A stretch of 64,000 nucleotides of DNA, taken from Geomonas anaerohicana (GTDB lineage: Bacteria; Desulfobacterota; Desulfuromonadia; Geobacterales; Geobacteraceae). The number at the start of each line of letters is the position of its first letter. Position 1 is the first letter of the stretch. A model generated the notes under the pieces. That model was not told where the DNA came from. It saw only the letters and a list, made by a program, of their open reading frames with translations, and did no database searches. The DNA lies in the NCBI RefSeq assembly GCF_016458305.1, contig NZ_JAEMHL010000001.1, forward strand, positions 744,001 to 808,000. The letters run 5' to 3'. A program made the position numbers and the translations under genes. Of the stretch, positions 1 to 7,691 are shown piece by piece.

Positions 1-294
1 GCGGATGGCGGCCGCGGCGGCCTCCTCGCCGACCTTCCCGGAGATCATCAGGAAGGGGATATCGCAGCCGTGTTCCTTGAGTATCTGCAGCGCTTTCAAG
101 CCGCTGAAGCCGGGCATCACGTAGTCGCAGATGATGACGTCCCAAGGCGATGCGGTCAGGGCATCGGTGAGGGCCTGGGCGCTATCCACCCGCTGGAAAT
201 GGACGTCGAATCCCCCCTGCTCGAGCTGGATCACGATCAGCTGGGCATCGTCCGGAGCGTCCTCTACGATCAGGACTCTTAACAGTCTCTTCAT
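1..294 (-). CDS. Response regulator receiver domain, partial (runs off the left edge)
   Basis: Reading leftward from the ATG at 294, 98 codons stay open to the window edge. The N-terminus reads LRVLIVEDAPDD, the acidic pocket of a receiver domain. D57 in VIICDYVMPG is the likely phosphoacceptor and S85 in FLMISGK the conserved switch Ser/Thr. A GGAG lies about 11 bases before the ATG. Single-domain receivers and receivers fused to outputs both start this way, so the output cannot be told from this piece. It probably takes phosphate from a histidine kinase to the left of the window. The upstream region (295-450) holds a GC-rich structured element. Confidence 0.85.
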   Translation of the reverse strand, partial: MKRLLRVLIVEDAPDDAQLIVIQLEQGGFDVHFQRVDSAQALTDALTASPWDVIICDYVMPGFSGLKALQILKEHGCDIPFLMISGKVGEEAAAAAIR

Positions 295-370
295 GTGCTA
301 TTTTCTCCGATAAAACAGGGGATTGTGGCACCGGACACCGCAAAATTGTAATGCACTCCGACACAATGGC

Positions 371-442
371 AACCCGTGCGCCGGGCAGGTAAAACATCCC
401 CGCGGCGGGGGTAGCCCCGTAAACGCAGGCCAGCGTCGGGTT
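371..442. other. Candidate structured element between divergent genes
   Basis: AACCCG (371-376) pairs with CGGGTT (437-442). Inside lie two mutually exclusive GC hairpins sharing one G-run: CCCCGCGGCGGGG (398-410) and GGGG-TAG-CCCC (about 408-418). On the minus strand this would sit in the leader of the response regulator at 294. I could not match it to a known riboswitch core; a cyclic-di-GMP (GEMM) element was considered and not supported. The rest of the 394-bp gap (295-688) shows only a TGATCAAT direct repeat near 507-531 and one palindromic repeat at 620. Confidence 0.3.
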
Positions 443-619
443 CATGAGACTCCTATCGGCAGATGTTACGGACAACTGAAGAAATTAATTTTTTATCATT
501 ATCTTCTGATCAATGCAATGGGTGATCAATATTAATTTGTGCTTTGCCGTTGCGGTGCCGAAGCCGCTGCGTGTATATTCCTCATGAAGGTGCGCGGCGG
601 CAGTATGGCTGCCCCAAGA

Positions 620-647
620 GGGACAGGCACCTGACGGAGCCAGTCCC
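620..647. repeat. Half copy of the GGGACAGGCACC palindromic repeat
   Basis: GGGACAGGCACC…GGAGCCAGTCCC forms an imperfect palindrome. It matches seven other copies in the window (24480, 24555, 29359, 29435, 35111, 35188, 58169). It lies 41 bp before the RlmL-like gene and stands alone here instead of paired. Confidence 0.8.
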
Positions 648-688
648 TTCTGACAGGGTGCGCCACCAGGTTTTTTCAAGGAGAGACG

Positions 689-1813
689 ATGAAGCAGTTT
701 TTTTTCGCCACCACCGCTAAGGGGGTGGAAGAGGCGCTGGCAGCCGAGTTGGTGCGGCTGGGGATCCCCGAGGTGACCGCGGAGAGCGGCGGTGCCCGCT
801 TTGGTGGTGGCATGGAGGCGGCTTACCGGGCCAACCTCTGGCTGCGCACCGCGAGCCGCGTGCTGATGACCCTGGCGGAGTTCCCCTGTGAGAGTCCGGA
901 AGAGTTGTACCGCGGGGTGCGCGCCGTCTCCTGGGAGCGCTTCCTGACCCCGGCCCTTACCCTCGCCGTGGACTGCAACCTGCGCGACTCGGCGCTGACC
1001 CATTCCGGGTTCGTGGCGCTCAAGACCAAGGACGCCATCGTCGACGCACTGCGCGACCACTACGGCAGCCGCCCCAGTGTTGACACCAAGGACCCCGACC
1101 TGCGCGTCAACGTGCGCCTGTTCAAGAACCGCTGCACCCTGAGTCTCGACCTCTCCGGGGAGCCGCTGGACCGGCGCGGCTACCGCCTGGACCGGCACGA
1201 GGCGCCGCTCAAGGAGAACCTTGCGGCGGCGCTGGTGGAGCTTTCCGGCTGGGACGGCAGCATGCCGCTGGTCGACCCCATGTGCGGCACCGGTACCATC
1301 GCCATCGAGGCCGCGCTCAAGGCACTGCGCATCCCCCCGGGACTCAACCGCCGCTTCGGGTTCCAGCGCTGGCAGGGCTTCGACCGTGCCCTGTGGGACC
1401 GCATCGTGGCCGAGGCGCGTGCCGGCATGCTGAACCGGCTTCCCGCGCCGGTGCAGGGCACCGACCTGTCCCACTCCGCCGCGGGGATGGCGGCGCAGAA
1501 CGCCAAGCGGGCCGGGGTCCTGGAGCACCTGGTGCTGGGGCGCCTCCCCATGGCCGAGCTCACCGTACCCCCGGGACCGGGCGTGCTGATCCTCAACCCT
1601 CCCTACGGCAAGAGGCTCGGGGAGCAGGAGGCGCTGCGCCCGCTCTACAAGGAGATCGGCGACACCCTGAAGCAGCGCTGCAAGGGGTACACCGCCTACC
1701 TCTTTACCGGCAACCTGGAACTGGCCAAATCGGTGGGACTGAAGGCGACCCGCAGGATGGTGCTCTACAACGGCCCCATCGAGTGCCGATTGCTCAAGTA
1801 CGAGATGTATTAG
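689..1813 (+). CDS. THUMP-domain class I RNA methyltransferase (RlmL N-half / YpsC-like)
   Basis: Predicted S-adenosylmethionine-dependent N2-guanine methyltransferase acting on 23S rRNA or a related RNA. The 374-residue protein has an N-terminal ferredoxin-like and THUMP region (about residues 1-160). A Rossmann methyltransferase domain follows, with DPMCGTGTIAIEA at 196 (SAM binding) and NPPYGKRLG at 303, the NPPY catalytic motif of N-methyltransferases. The length fits the stand-alone enzyme; E. coli RlmL is about twice as long because a second methyltransferase is fused on. The start is supported by AAGGAG 6 bases upstream. It looks monocistronic, with a tRNA following. Confidence 0.88.
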   Translation: MKQFFFATTAKGVEEALAAELVRLGIPEVTAESGGARFGGGMEAAYRANLWLRTASRVLMTLAEFPCESPEELYRGVRAVSWERFLTPALTLAVDCNLRDSALTHSGFVALKTKDAIVDALRDHYGSRPSVDTKDPDLRVNVRLFKNRCTLSLDLSGEPLDRRGYRLDRHEAPLKENLAAALVELSGWDGSMPLVDPMCGTGTIAIEAALKALRIPPGLNRRFGFQRWQGFDRALWDRIVAEARAGMLNRLPAPVQGTDLSHSAAGMAAQNAKRAGVLEHLVLGRLPMAELTVPPGPGVLILNPPYGKRLGEQEALRPLYKEIGDTLKQRCKGYTAYLFTGNLELAKSVGLKATRRMVLYNGPIECRLLKYEMY

Positions 1814-1888
1814 CAACGCCGACTTCTGTCATTAAAATAGAAGCTTGACACGCTAATCCTTTTACTATATGTTTTAATTTCGCTTTTC

Positions 1889-1965
1889 GGGCCTATAGCT
1901 CAGTTGGTTAGAGCTACCGGCTCATAACCGGTCGGTCCCAGGTTCGAGTCCTGGTGGGCCCACCA
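1889..1965 (+). tRNA. tRNA with CAU anticodon (elongator Met, or Ile2)
   Basis: A full cloverleaf is visible: acceptor stem GGGCCTA/TGGGCCC, D-arm AGCTCAGTTGGTTAGAGC, anticodon stem ACCGG/CCGGT around the loop CTCATAA, and T-arm CCAGG-TTCGAGT-CCTGG. Discriminator A and an encoded CCA follow. The first acceptor pair is G:C, so it is not the initiator tRNA. CAU may be elongator methionine or, if C34 becomes lysidine, isoleucine for AUA; sequence alone does not settle this. Confidence 0.95.
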
Positions 1966-2040
1966 CCTTACAAATTAGGATGATGTGGGGATGCCCTTAA
2001 AGCACCTGGTCAGACGAAAAAATACACTTTTAGTGGGGAG

Positions 2041-2078
2041 AAAGAGTGCACACCAAGCGGTTGCACTCTTTTTCTTTT
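2041..2078 (+). terminator. Intrinsic terminator after the tRNA
   Basis: AAAGAGTGCA (2041-2050) pairs with TGCACTCTTT (2062-2071) across an 11-base loop, followed by a T-rich tract. It ends the tRNA transcript only about 8 bp before the Nif3-like start codon, so that gene has almost no room for its own promoter downstream of the hairpin. Confidence 0.8.
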
Positions 2079-2085
2079 GAGCGCG

Positions 2086-3204
2086 ATGATAACTCCAAGA
2101 CTTTCGGATCTAGTTGGAATAACTGGCAAAATTGCCCCAATTCACTTTGCTGAATCCTGGGACAACGTGGGGCTGCAGCTTGGTGACCCCGTCGCCCAGG
2201 TTTCCCGGATCATGGTGGCACTCGATCCCGGCCGTCCCGCTATCGAGGCGGCCATCGAGGCCGGTTGCCAACTGCTGGTCACGCATCACCCGTTCATCTT
2301 CTCCCCGCTCAAAAAGATCACCGCCGCCGACGAGACCGGCCGCCTTACCATCCTCGCCCTCAAGCACGACCTCGCTATCATCTCCCTGCACACCAACCTC
2401 GACATCGCCCACGGGGGCGTCAACGACCTTCTGGCCGGCCACCTGGGACTCCAGGGCGCGCAGCCTCTGAAGATCACGGGGGGGGAGGAGTACGTCAAGA
2501 TGGTGCTTTTTGCGCCGCGCGGCTGCGAGGAGAAGCTTTTGTCCGCGCTCTCCCCCTTCATGCCCCTGATCGGCAACTATCGCGACTGTTCCTACCAGGC
2601 CGAGGGAACCGGACGTTTCACCCCGCTCGCCGGCGCCAAGCCGTTCGTGGGCGAGGTGGGGGCTGGACATGCCGAGCCGGAGAGCAGGCTCGAGTTCCTG
2701 ATCCTCAAGGAGCGCATCGGCGCCGCCGTGACCGCCCTCAAGGGGGCGCACCCCTACGAGGAGCCGGCCTACGACCTGTACCCGGTGCTGAACCAGGGAC
2801 CGCCGCGCGGCCTTGGGCGCATCGGCACGCTGGCCGCCCCGGTGGCCGCGGCGATTTTTGCCAGGGAAGTCCGGGAGCGTCTCGGCGCGGCAGGCGTACG
2901 CCTGGTCGGGGACCCGGAGCGCCAGGTGAAGAAGGTGGCGGTCTGCGGCGGATCGGGCGTATCGCTGTTGCACGACGCGGCGCGCAAGGGGGCCGACATC
3001 CTGGTGACCGGCGACGTGAAATACCACGAGGCCCGCGAGGCCGAGGCACTCGGGGTGGCGCTGCTGGACGCCGGCCATTTTGCCACCGAGCGACTCATGG
3101 TGCAGGGGCTCGGGGCGCAGTTGAAGGACGCCATCGCGGCGCGCCGTTTCGAGGCGGAAGTAGTGGAATACCAAGGAGAGCAGGAACCATTCAGCTTCTG
3201 GTGA
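2086..3204 (+). CDS. Nif3-like dinuclear metal-centre protein (YqfO type)
   Basis: Member of the Nif3/YbgI family (GTP cyclohydrolase I type 2 homologues), whose cellular role is poorly defined. Metal-binding signatures are THHPFIF (HH at 67-68), SLHTNLD, and near the C-terminus DAGHFATE. The 372-residue length and a middle segment (about 130-235, containing AHPYEEPAYDLYP) show the inserted CutA1/PII-like domain of the YqfO subgroup. ATG 2086 gives MITPRLSDLVG; an in-frame TTG at 2077 overlaps the terminator tail and is less likely. No clear Shine-Dalgarno is visible. The zinc-ribbon gene follows 47 bp downstream, a common pairing in bacteria. Confidence 0.9.
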   Translation: MITPRLSDLVGITGKIAPIHFAESWDNVGLQLGDPVAQVSRIMVALDPGRPAIEAAIEAGCQLLVTHHPFIFSPLKKITAADETGRLTILALKHDLAIISLHTNLDIAHGGVNDLLAGHLGLQGAQPLKITGGEEYVKMVLFAPRGCEEKLLSALSPFMPLIGNYRDCSYQAEGTGRFTPLAGAKPFVGEVGAGHAEPESRLEFLILKERIGAAVTALKGAHPYEEPAYDLYPVLNQGPPRGLGRIGTLAAPVAAAIFAREVRERLGAAGVRLVGDPERQVKKVAVCGGSGVSLLHDAARKGADILVTGDVKYHEAREAEALGVALLDAGHFATERLMVQGLGAQLKDAIAARRFEAEVVEYQGEQEPFSFW

Positions 3205-3251
3205 GGCGTCTGCTCTTTAAGCACATAAAAAGGTAGTTGGGGAGGCGGATT

Positions 3252-3968
3252 TTGCGTAACAAACTGAAGGCGTTATACGAATTGCAGGAGATCGATCTCA
3301 GGATCGACGGGCTGGACGGGGAGAAGGCGCAGCTGGTGAGCGAGTCTCAGGCTCTGGACGCGAAGCTTGCGGAAGCCCGTGAGAAGATCGCGGCGCGGCG
3401 CGAGGAAGTGAGCGCGCTCGAGGAAGAGAAGGGGGCCCTGGAGGCCAGCCTCGCCTCCGAGAACGACAACATCAACCGTTCCGAGTCGCACCTCAAGGAG
3501 ATCAAGACCCAGAAGGAGTACCAGGCGGTCTCCAAGGAGATCTCCGGCGCCAAGAAGCTCATTGCGGAGCTGGAGGAGCAGATCCTGCAGAAGATCAACG
3601 CCATCGAGGAGATCAGCGGCGACATCGCCAAGCGCGAAGCCGACCTGGTCGAGCTGGAAGGCAATGTCGCGGCGCAGCAGGCCGAGGTGCAGCAGAAGGT
3701 CGAGGCCCTGGAAGGGGGCATCGCCAAGGACGCCGCCACCCGCGAAGAGACCATGAAGATCATCCCGGCCTCGGTGATGAAGCGCTACAGCAGGCTGCGC
3801 GACCAGCGCAGGGGCGTCGCCGTGGTCGAGGCCAAGGAAGGGAACTGCATGGGGTGCAACATGCATCTGCCGCCGCAGCTCTACAACACCCTGTTCCGTG
3901 CCGACGACGTGCTCACCTGCCCGCACTGCCAGCGCATCCTGGTCATGAAGCAGGAAGTGCAGGACTAA
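3252..3968 (+). CDS. Coiled-coil protein with C-terminal C4 zinc ribbon
   Basis: A 238-residue protein. About residues 1-180 form a long charged coiled coil rich in E, K and A. The C-terminus is a zinc ribbon with C199-x2-C202 and C223-x2-C226 (NCMGCNMHLPP, TCPHCQRIL). This architecture is widespread and is often encoded next to Nif3 proteins; its role is not firmly established and nucleic-acid or ribosome-related work is possible. The TTG start at 3252 is chosen because GGAGG (3241-3245) stands 6 bases upstream and the product then begins MRNKLKALYELQEID; an upstream TTG at 3237 has no such site. Confidence 0.88.
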   Translation: MRNKLKALYELQEIDLRIDGLDGEKAQLVSESQALDAKLAEAREKIAARREEVSALEEEKGALEASLASENDNINRSESHLKEIKTQKEYQAVSKEISGAKKLIAELEEQILQKINAIEEISGDIAKREADLVELEGNVAAQQAEVQQKVEALEGGIAKDAATREETMKIIPASVMKRYSRLRDQRRGVAVVEAKEGNCMGCNMHLPPQLYNTLFRADDVLTCPHCQRILVMKQEVQD

Positions 3969-3973
3969 AACCG

Positions 3974-4107
3974 GTTCAACGTTCAATGTTCAACGTTCAA
4001 CGCGTGTCTCCTCCTATGCATCCGTGCCGGTACGGCGCCGCACGGTGCCGGTGGCCACAGCGATAAGCCCCGTTGAACCTTGAACGTAGAACGTTGAACG
4101 TTTTTTG
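3974..4107. repeat. Inverted pair of GTTCAAC-unit repeats
   Basis: One arm (from 3974) is built of GTTCAACGTTCAA units. The other (to about 4101) is its complement, GTTGAACCTTGAAC and AACGTTGAACG. The arms enclose about 75 bp with a GC hairpin around CCGGTACGGCGCCGCACGG. The same arrangement occurs at 17339-17492 between murG and murC with an unrelated centre. It lies directly before rnpB. Confidence 0.8.
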
Positions 4108-4113
4108 CTTTTT

Positions 4114-4510
4114 GGCCGAAGCAGACCAGATGGTCGCCGTTCACCTCGCCTTGGGCGAAGGTGGAGGGAGGAAAGTCCGGGCTCCACAGGGCATGGTGCT
4201 GGATAACGTCCAGCGGGGGCAACCCTAGGGATAGTGCCACAGAGAGAAGTCCGCCCACCGAAGCCTCGGCGAAGGTGGGTAAGGGTGAAAGGGTGAGGTA
4301 AGAGCTCACCGGGTTCGGCGGCGACGTCGGATGCCAGGTAAACCCCACCAGGAGCAAGACCAAATAGGGAAGCGCCAAGGACGGCCCGTCCGTGCTTCCG
4401 GGTTGGTTGCTTGAGGGTGTCGGCAACGGCACTCCTAGATGAATGACTATCACCCGCCTCCGGGTAACCGGCTGCGGGAACAGAACCCGGCTTACGGGCT
4501 GCTTCGGCCA
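4114..4510 (+). ncRNA. rnpB: RNase P RNA, bacterial class A
   Basis: The catalytic RNA that matures tRNA 5' ends. Terminal helix P1 is visible: GGCCGAAGCAG (4114) pairs with CTGCTTCGGCC (ending about 4509). The universal core GAGGAAAGTCCGGGCTCC lies near 4163-4180. Further in are GGGCAACCC, the P15 CCA-binding region around CACCAGGAGCAAGACC, and the 3' signature ACAGAACCCGGCTTAC. A T7 run at 4512-4518 right after P1 serves as terminator. About 397 nt is a normal length. Several short open frames inside are shadows of the RNA. Confidence 0.97.
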
Positions 4511-4521
4511 ATTTTTTTGCT

Positions 4522-4574
4522 GGTTCCCAAGCTCCAGCTTGGGAACCCCATATGGCGCAAAGCTCCAGCTTTGC
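4522..4574. repeat. Two adjacent perfect palindromes after rnpB
   Basis: GGTTCCCAAGCTC…GAGCTTGGGAACC-type palindrome at 4522-4547, and GCAAAGCTCCAGCTTTGC at 4557-4574. The rest of the 4519-4802 gap holds short CTTTGCG-type repeats near 4700-4730 and no gene. The two palindromes share the CAAAGCTCCAGCTT/CAAGCTCCAGCTT core and look like members of one small repeat family. Confidence 0.75.
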
Positions 4575-4802
4575 GTCCGAGGGGAGTTGGGGCTTCGGAG
4601 AGGCTTTGCGTTCCCAAGGCGGACCTTGTGAACGAAGATCAAAGCCGCAAAGAAAAGCGGGAAACCGGCTACCTCATGCCTGCCTCTTCGTTTTTGTGCT
4701 GTCTTTGCGTCCTTGCGGCTTTGCGTTAAAAACGGTTTTCAGGTGTAGGCTCGCCTTCCGATAGTACCGGACGGCGTTTTTTTATGGTGCGCGAGGTTTC
4801 GA

Positions 4803-5297
4803 GTGACCGGTTGGGATCGGGAGTGGCTGGAGGGGGTAAGCAGGGTGACGGCGGCGTTTGAACGGCTGCCGGGTTCCGTCCGCCAGGACTTGGAATCCCA
4901 GGCCCGGGGCATGGTCGCCCACAAACAGGCAATGCAGCAGCTGGTGGGCCAGGTCGATGCGGCCAGCCATTGCGCCGGCTGCGGCGGGGCCTGCTGCGCC
5001 AAGGGGAAGTACCATTTCAGTTCGGTCGACCTCCTGGTTTACCTGGCCGCCGGGCAGCCGCTCTTCGCGCCTCGCTTCGACAACGGGCTCTGCCCGTTTC
5101 TGGGGGAGCCGGAGTGCCTGATGCCGCCGGGCTACCGCCCCTTCAACTGCATTACCTTCAATTGCGACCTCATCGAGGATCAGTTGCCGCGGGACGAAGT
5201 CGCCCGTTTTTACAGGATGGAGCAGGAGCTTGCCACCCGCTACGCCGAGATCCGGGCCCTTTTCCCGGCGCGGAACATGGACGGGGCCCTGCTTTGA
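4803..5297 (+). CDS. YkgJ-like cysteine-cluster protein
   Basis: A 164-residue protein with eight cysteines in the YkgJ/CxxCxxCC arrangement: C57-x2-C60-x3-C64-C65, then C97, C105, C116 and C121. The family is thought to bind Zn or an Fe-S cluster; the function is unknown. The C-terminal third is helical and cysteine-free. GTG at 4803 gives MTGWDREWLEGV; the upstream ribosome site is weak, so a later start is possible. It is followed 19 bp downstream by a small protein that may share its transcript. Confidence 0.75.
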   Translation: MTGWDREWLEGVSRVTAAFERLPGSVRQDLESQARGMVAHKQAMQQLVGQVDAASHCAGCGGACCAKGKYHFSSVDLLVYLAAGQPLFAPRFDNGLCPFLGEPECLMPPGYRPFNCITFNCDLIEDQLPRDEVARFYRMEQELATRYAEIRALFPARNMDGALL

Positions 5298-5316
5298 CCC
5301 CACAGGAGAAGTGACC

Positions 5317-5643
5317 ATGACTACCACCATCAACGACATCGTGCTGGCGCACATCGACAACAAACCCAGCTTCTACGCCCGGATCGAGGACATCGTCCCT
5401 GACGTGAAGCCCGGCTGGTGGCAGGTGCAGCTGCTGGTGCTCACCGTGCCGCTCCAGGTCTATCACTGGATTCTGGACGAAAGCCAGGTGAACGGCGCCC
5501 CCTTCACCATGTCGGGGACCCCCATCATGCTGGAGAAGGTGGTCTCCCCGGAGCCGCCCCAAAAGCCGGTGGCGCCGGTCGACAACGGCGGCGCCCAGAA
5601 GAAGGGGAACGTGGTTTCCCTCTTCGACAGGAAAAAGAATTAA
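5317..5643 (+). CDS. Small protein of unknown function (108 aa)
   Basis: ATG 5317 follows AGGAG (5304-5308) by 8 bases. The product is a compact, Trp-rich (KPGWWQVQ) alpha/beta-looking protein without signal peptide or membrane segment. It ends in a disordered Pro/Gln/Lys tail closed by VVSLFDRKKN. I do not recognise a domain. Placement 19 bp after the cysteine-cluster gene and before a GC hairpin suggests a two-gene operon. Confidence 0.7.
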   Translation: MTTTINDIVLAHIDNKPSFYARIEDIVPDVKPGWWQVQLLVLTVPLQVYHWILDESQVNGAPFTMSGTPIMLEKVVSPEPPQKPVAPVDNGGAQKKGNVVSLFDRKKN

Positions 5644-5660
5644 CAATGTCGCACCGTTCC

Positions 5661-5685
5661 GGGCGGGGCCTTCCAGGCCCCGCCC
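5661..5685 (+). terminator. GC-rich hairpin closing the YkgJ operon
   Basis: GGGCGGGGCCT pairs perfectly with AGGCCCCGCCC across a 3-base loop, 18 bp after the stop codon. There is no clear U tract, so termination may be Rho-assisted. The remaining gap to 5834 shows nothing recognisable. Confidence 0.5.
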
Positions 5686-5834
5686 GCCGCGTTTCCCCCT
5701 TCGTTGTTCGGTAGGCATTTTAATTTACCCCGGCTCACTCCCCGCTTTTACCACTTCTTGCCACCGGTTACTGTCCCCTCGCTTAACCCACCGGAAAACC
5801 TCCCAAAAATTCCCTATTTGCCGCTAATTTTGCC

Positions 5835-5863
5835 TTGACATCAATGCTTGCCTCCCGTATAGT
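5835..5863 (+). promoter_or_regulatory. Sigma70 promoter of the dcw cluster
   Basis: TTGACA (5835-5840), a 17-bp spacer and TATAGT (5858-5863): a near-consensus promoter 57 bp before the mraZ start. Transcription would begin just upstream of or within the MraZ box. Confidence 0.85.
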
Positions 5864-5874
5864 TCGTGCACCAA

Positions 5875-5908
5875 AGTGGTATGTAGTGGTATAAAGTGGC
5901 AATGAGTG
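5875..5908 (+). promoter_or_regulatory. MraZ box: four AGTG repeats with 10-bp period
   Basis: AGTGG at 5875, 5885 and 5895, then AGTGC at 5905, each exactly 10 bp apart. They lie between the -10 box and the mraZ start. MraZ is known to bind short direct repeats with helical-turn spacing in front of its own operon (TGGGN in E. coli, AAAGTG-type in Mycoplasma), so this is the likely autoregulatory operator. Confidence 0.75.
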
Positions 5909-5919
5909 CCGGGGAAACC

Positions 5920-6402
5920 ATGTTCAGAGGGAAGTTCGACACGACTATCGACGCCAAGGGTCGCACCAGCATTCCCGCGAAATTTCGCGAGGTTTTGGTG
6001 GATAGCTTCGGCGACGAGCGCTTCTTCCTCACCAAGAGCATTCCGATGCGACTGGGGGGGGAGCAGATGAACTACGGTCTCGTCATCTATCCCTACACCG
6101 AATTCCTGGTCCTCGAGGAACGCCTCAAGGACGGGGGCGACTTCGGTTTCTCCGTCGACCAGCTTGCCGCGCTGCGCCGCACCGTGCTGGTTCCCGCGGT
6201 GGAGTGCACCGCCGATAAGCTGGGCCGCATCCTGGTGCCGCCCGACCTGAGAAAGACCGCGCAACTGGAGCGCGAACTCCACTTCGTGGGCATGCAGAAA
6301 AAGATCGACATCTACAGCCAGGCGGTCTGGGCCAAGGTCTGCGCCCAGGACGAGCAGAACTTCCCGCTCGACGCGCCGGGCCTCACGGCGCTGGGGCTGT
6401 AG
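5920..6402 (+). CDS. mraZ: Transcriptional regulator MraZ
   Basis: First gene of the dcw cluster; a ring-forming AbrB/SpoVT-like DNA-binding protein that regulates the cluster. The 160-residue product has two MraZ repeats: MFRGKFDTTIDAKGRTSIPAKF at the start, and DKLGRILVPPDLRKTAQL in the second half (the DxxGR(I/T)xxP signature twice). ATG 5920 gives the family N-terminus MFRGKF and has GGGGA just upstream; GTG 5896 or ATG 5902 would add a tail overlapping the operator repeats. Its stop codon abuts the rsmH ATG. Confidence 0.95.
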   Translation: MFRGKFDTTIDAKGRTSIPAKFREVLVDSFGDERFFLTKSIPMRLGGEQMNYGLVIYPYTEFLVLEERLKDGGDFGFSVDQLAALRRTVLVPAVECTADKLGRILVPPDLRKTAQLERELHFVGMQKKIDIYSQAVWAKVCAQDEQNFPLDAPGLTALGL

Positions 6403-7341
6403 ATGGCGGATTTTCATCACATATCGGTACTCCCGGACGAGGTTCTCGAGCTCGTCGCCCCCAAGTCAGGCGGCATCTACGTGGACGGCACCCTGGGCGG
6501 CGCCGGCCACGCCGGCCTGGTCCTCACCGCGAGCAGCCCGGACGGCGTCCTGATCGGCTTCGATCGTGATGCCGAGGCCATCGCGGTGGCCCGCGAGCGG
6601 CTCGCCCAGTTCGGCGACCGGGTCAGGATCTTCCAGAGGAACTTTTCCTCGATAGCGGCAACGCTGGCCGAGATCGGGGTGGACGCCATCGACGGCTTCG
6701 TCCTTGACCTCGGGGTCTCCAGCCACCAGCTGGACAAGGAGGAGCGGGGCTTCAGCTTCCAGGCCGACGCGCCGCTGGACATGCGCATGGACCGAAGCTC
6801 CGGCGCAAGCGCCGCGGACCTGGTGAACACCCTCTCCGAGGCCGAGCTGTTCCGGATCATCGCCGAGTACGGTGAGGAGCGTTGGGCCAAAAGGATCGCC
6901 TCCTTCATCGTCAAGGCCAGACAAGAGGCCCCCATCGAGACCACCATGCAGCTGGTGGACATCATCAAGGGGGCCATACCCAAGGCCAAGTGGGAAGAGC
7001 GGCTGCACCCGGCGACGAGGACCTTCCAGGGGCTCAGGATCGCGGTGAACGAGGAACTGAAGAGCCTGGAGGACGGGCTCGCCGACCTGCTGAAACTTTT
7101 GAAACCGGGAGGGCGCGGCGCGGTGATCTCCTTCCACTCGCTGGAGGACCGCATCGTCAAGGAGGCCTTCCGCGACGCCGCCGCCGGCTGCACCTGCCCC
7201 AAGGAACTCCCGGTCTGCGTTTGCAAGCGGGTGCCGCAATACAAGGTGCTGACCAAAAAGGCGGTCAAGGCCGGGGACCAGGAACTGAACGCCAACCCGC
7301 GCTCCCGGAGCGCACGCCTTAGAGGCATCGAGAAGATTTAA
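6403..7341 (+). CDS. rsmH: 16S rRNA (cytosine-1402-N4)-methyltransferase RsmH
   Basis: Methylates C1402 in the 16S rRNA decoding centre. The 312-residue length is typical. Signatures include [11 protein letters not shown] at the N-terminus, the SAM-binding [12 protein letters not shown] (26-37) and GFDRDAEA, then [15 protein letters not shown], and near the C-terminus [15 protein letters not shown] and the cysteine stretch [13 protein letters not shown]. It starts at the base after the mraZ stop, so the two are translationally linked. Confidence 0.97.
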   Translation: MADFHHISVLPDEVLELVAPKSGGIYVDGTLGGAGHAGLVLTASSPDGVLIGFDRDAEAIAVARERLAQFGDRVRIFQRNFSSIAATLAEIGVDAIDGFVLDLGVSSHQLDKEERGFSFQADAPLDMRMDRSSGASAADLVNTLSEAELFRIIAEYGEERWAKRIASFIVKARQEAPIETTMQLVDIIKGAIPKAKWEERLHPATRTFQGLRIAVNEELKSLEDGLADLLKLLKPGGRGAVISFHSLEDRIVKEAFRDAAAGCTCPKELPVCVCKRVPQYKVLTKKAVKAGDQELNANPRSRSARLRGIEKI

Positions 7342-7355
7342 CAAGAGGTAGCACT

Positions 7356-7691
7356 ATGGCACAGAGCAAAGTTGCCTACGGGAAAGTAGCCGCACCGGCA
7401 CGAACCGGAGCGGTAGTAAGGGAAAACTGGATCAGCTTCCGGTATCTGACCGGGGTCATGGTCATGCTGACGCTGGTTTCCATCTTCCACGTCTGGTCCC
7501 GGGTCGAGGTGATCAACCTGAACCTGAGGATCGGCGAGGCCAACAAGCAGTTCCGGGACCAGCAGCAGGAGAACAAGCGCCTCAAGGTGGAGGTGGCGTC
7601 CCTGAAGGCGCCGGCCCGCATCGAGGCACTGGCCAAGGGTGAGCTCGGCATGGCGCTCCCCACCGACCAGCAGGTGGTCCTGGTCAAGTGA
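7356..7691 (+). CDS. ftsL: Cell division protein FtsL
   Basis: Bitopic divisome protein that works with FtsB and FtsQ to activate the septal synthase FtsW-FtsI. The 111-residue product has a short cytoplasmic N-terminus, one membrane helix (about 31-51), and a periplasmic heptad coiled coil (about 55-90) ending in the conserved ARIEALAKGELGM segment. AGAGGT lies upstream of the ATG. Its TGA is read as GTGA, overlapping the ftsI start by 4 bp. Assignment rests on position and topology because the family diverges quickly. Confidence 0.92.
   Translation: MAQSKVAYGKVAAPARTGAVVRENWISFRYLTGVMVMLTLVSIFHVWSRVEVINLNLRIGEANKQFRDQQQENKRLKVEVASLKAPARIEALAKGELGMALPTDQQVVLVK

Noticed and set aside
371-442. 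Cyclic-di-GMP (GEMM) riboswitch
   Set aside because: The conserved GEMM core and tetraloop-receptor pattern could not be found on either strand; only nested GC hairpins are visible.
485-1816. 443-codon minus-strand open frame opposite the RlmL-like gene
   Set aside because: GC-rich shadow of a clearly identified methyltransferase; no recognisable domain in the antisense product.
3983-4764. Several open frames of 60-219 codons across rnpB and its repeats
   Set aside because: They cross a structured RNA with clear RNase P signatures and show no protein-like features.
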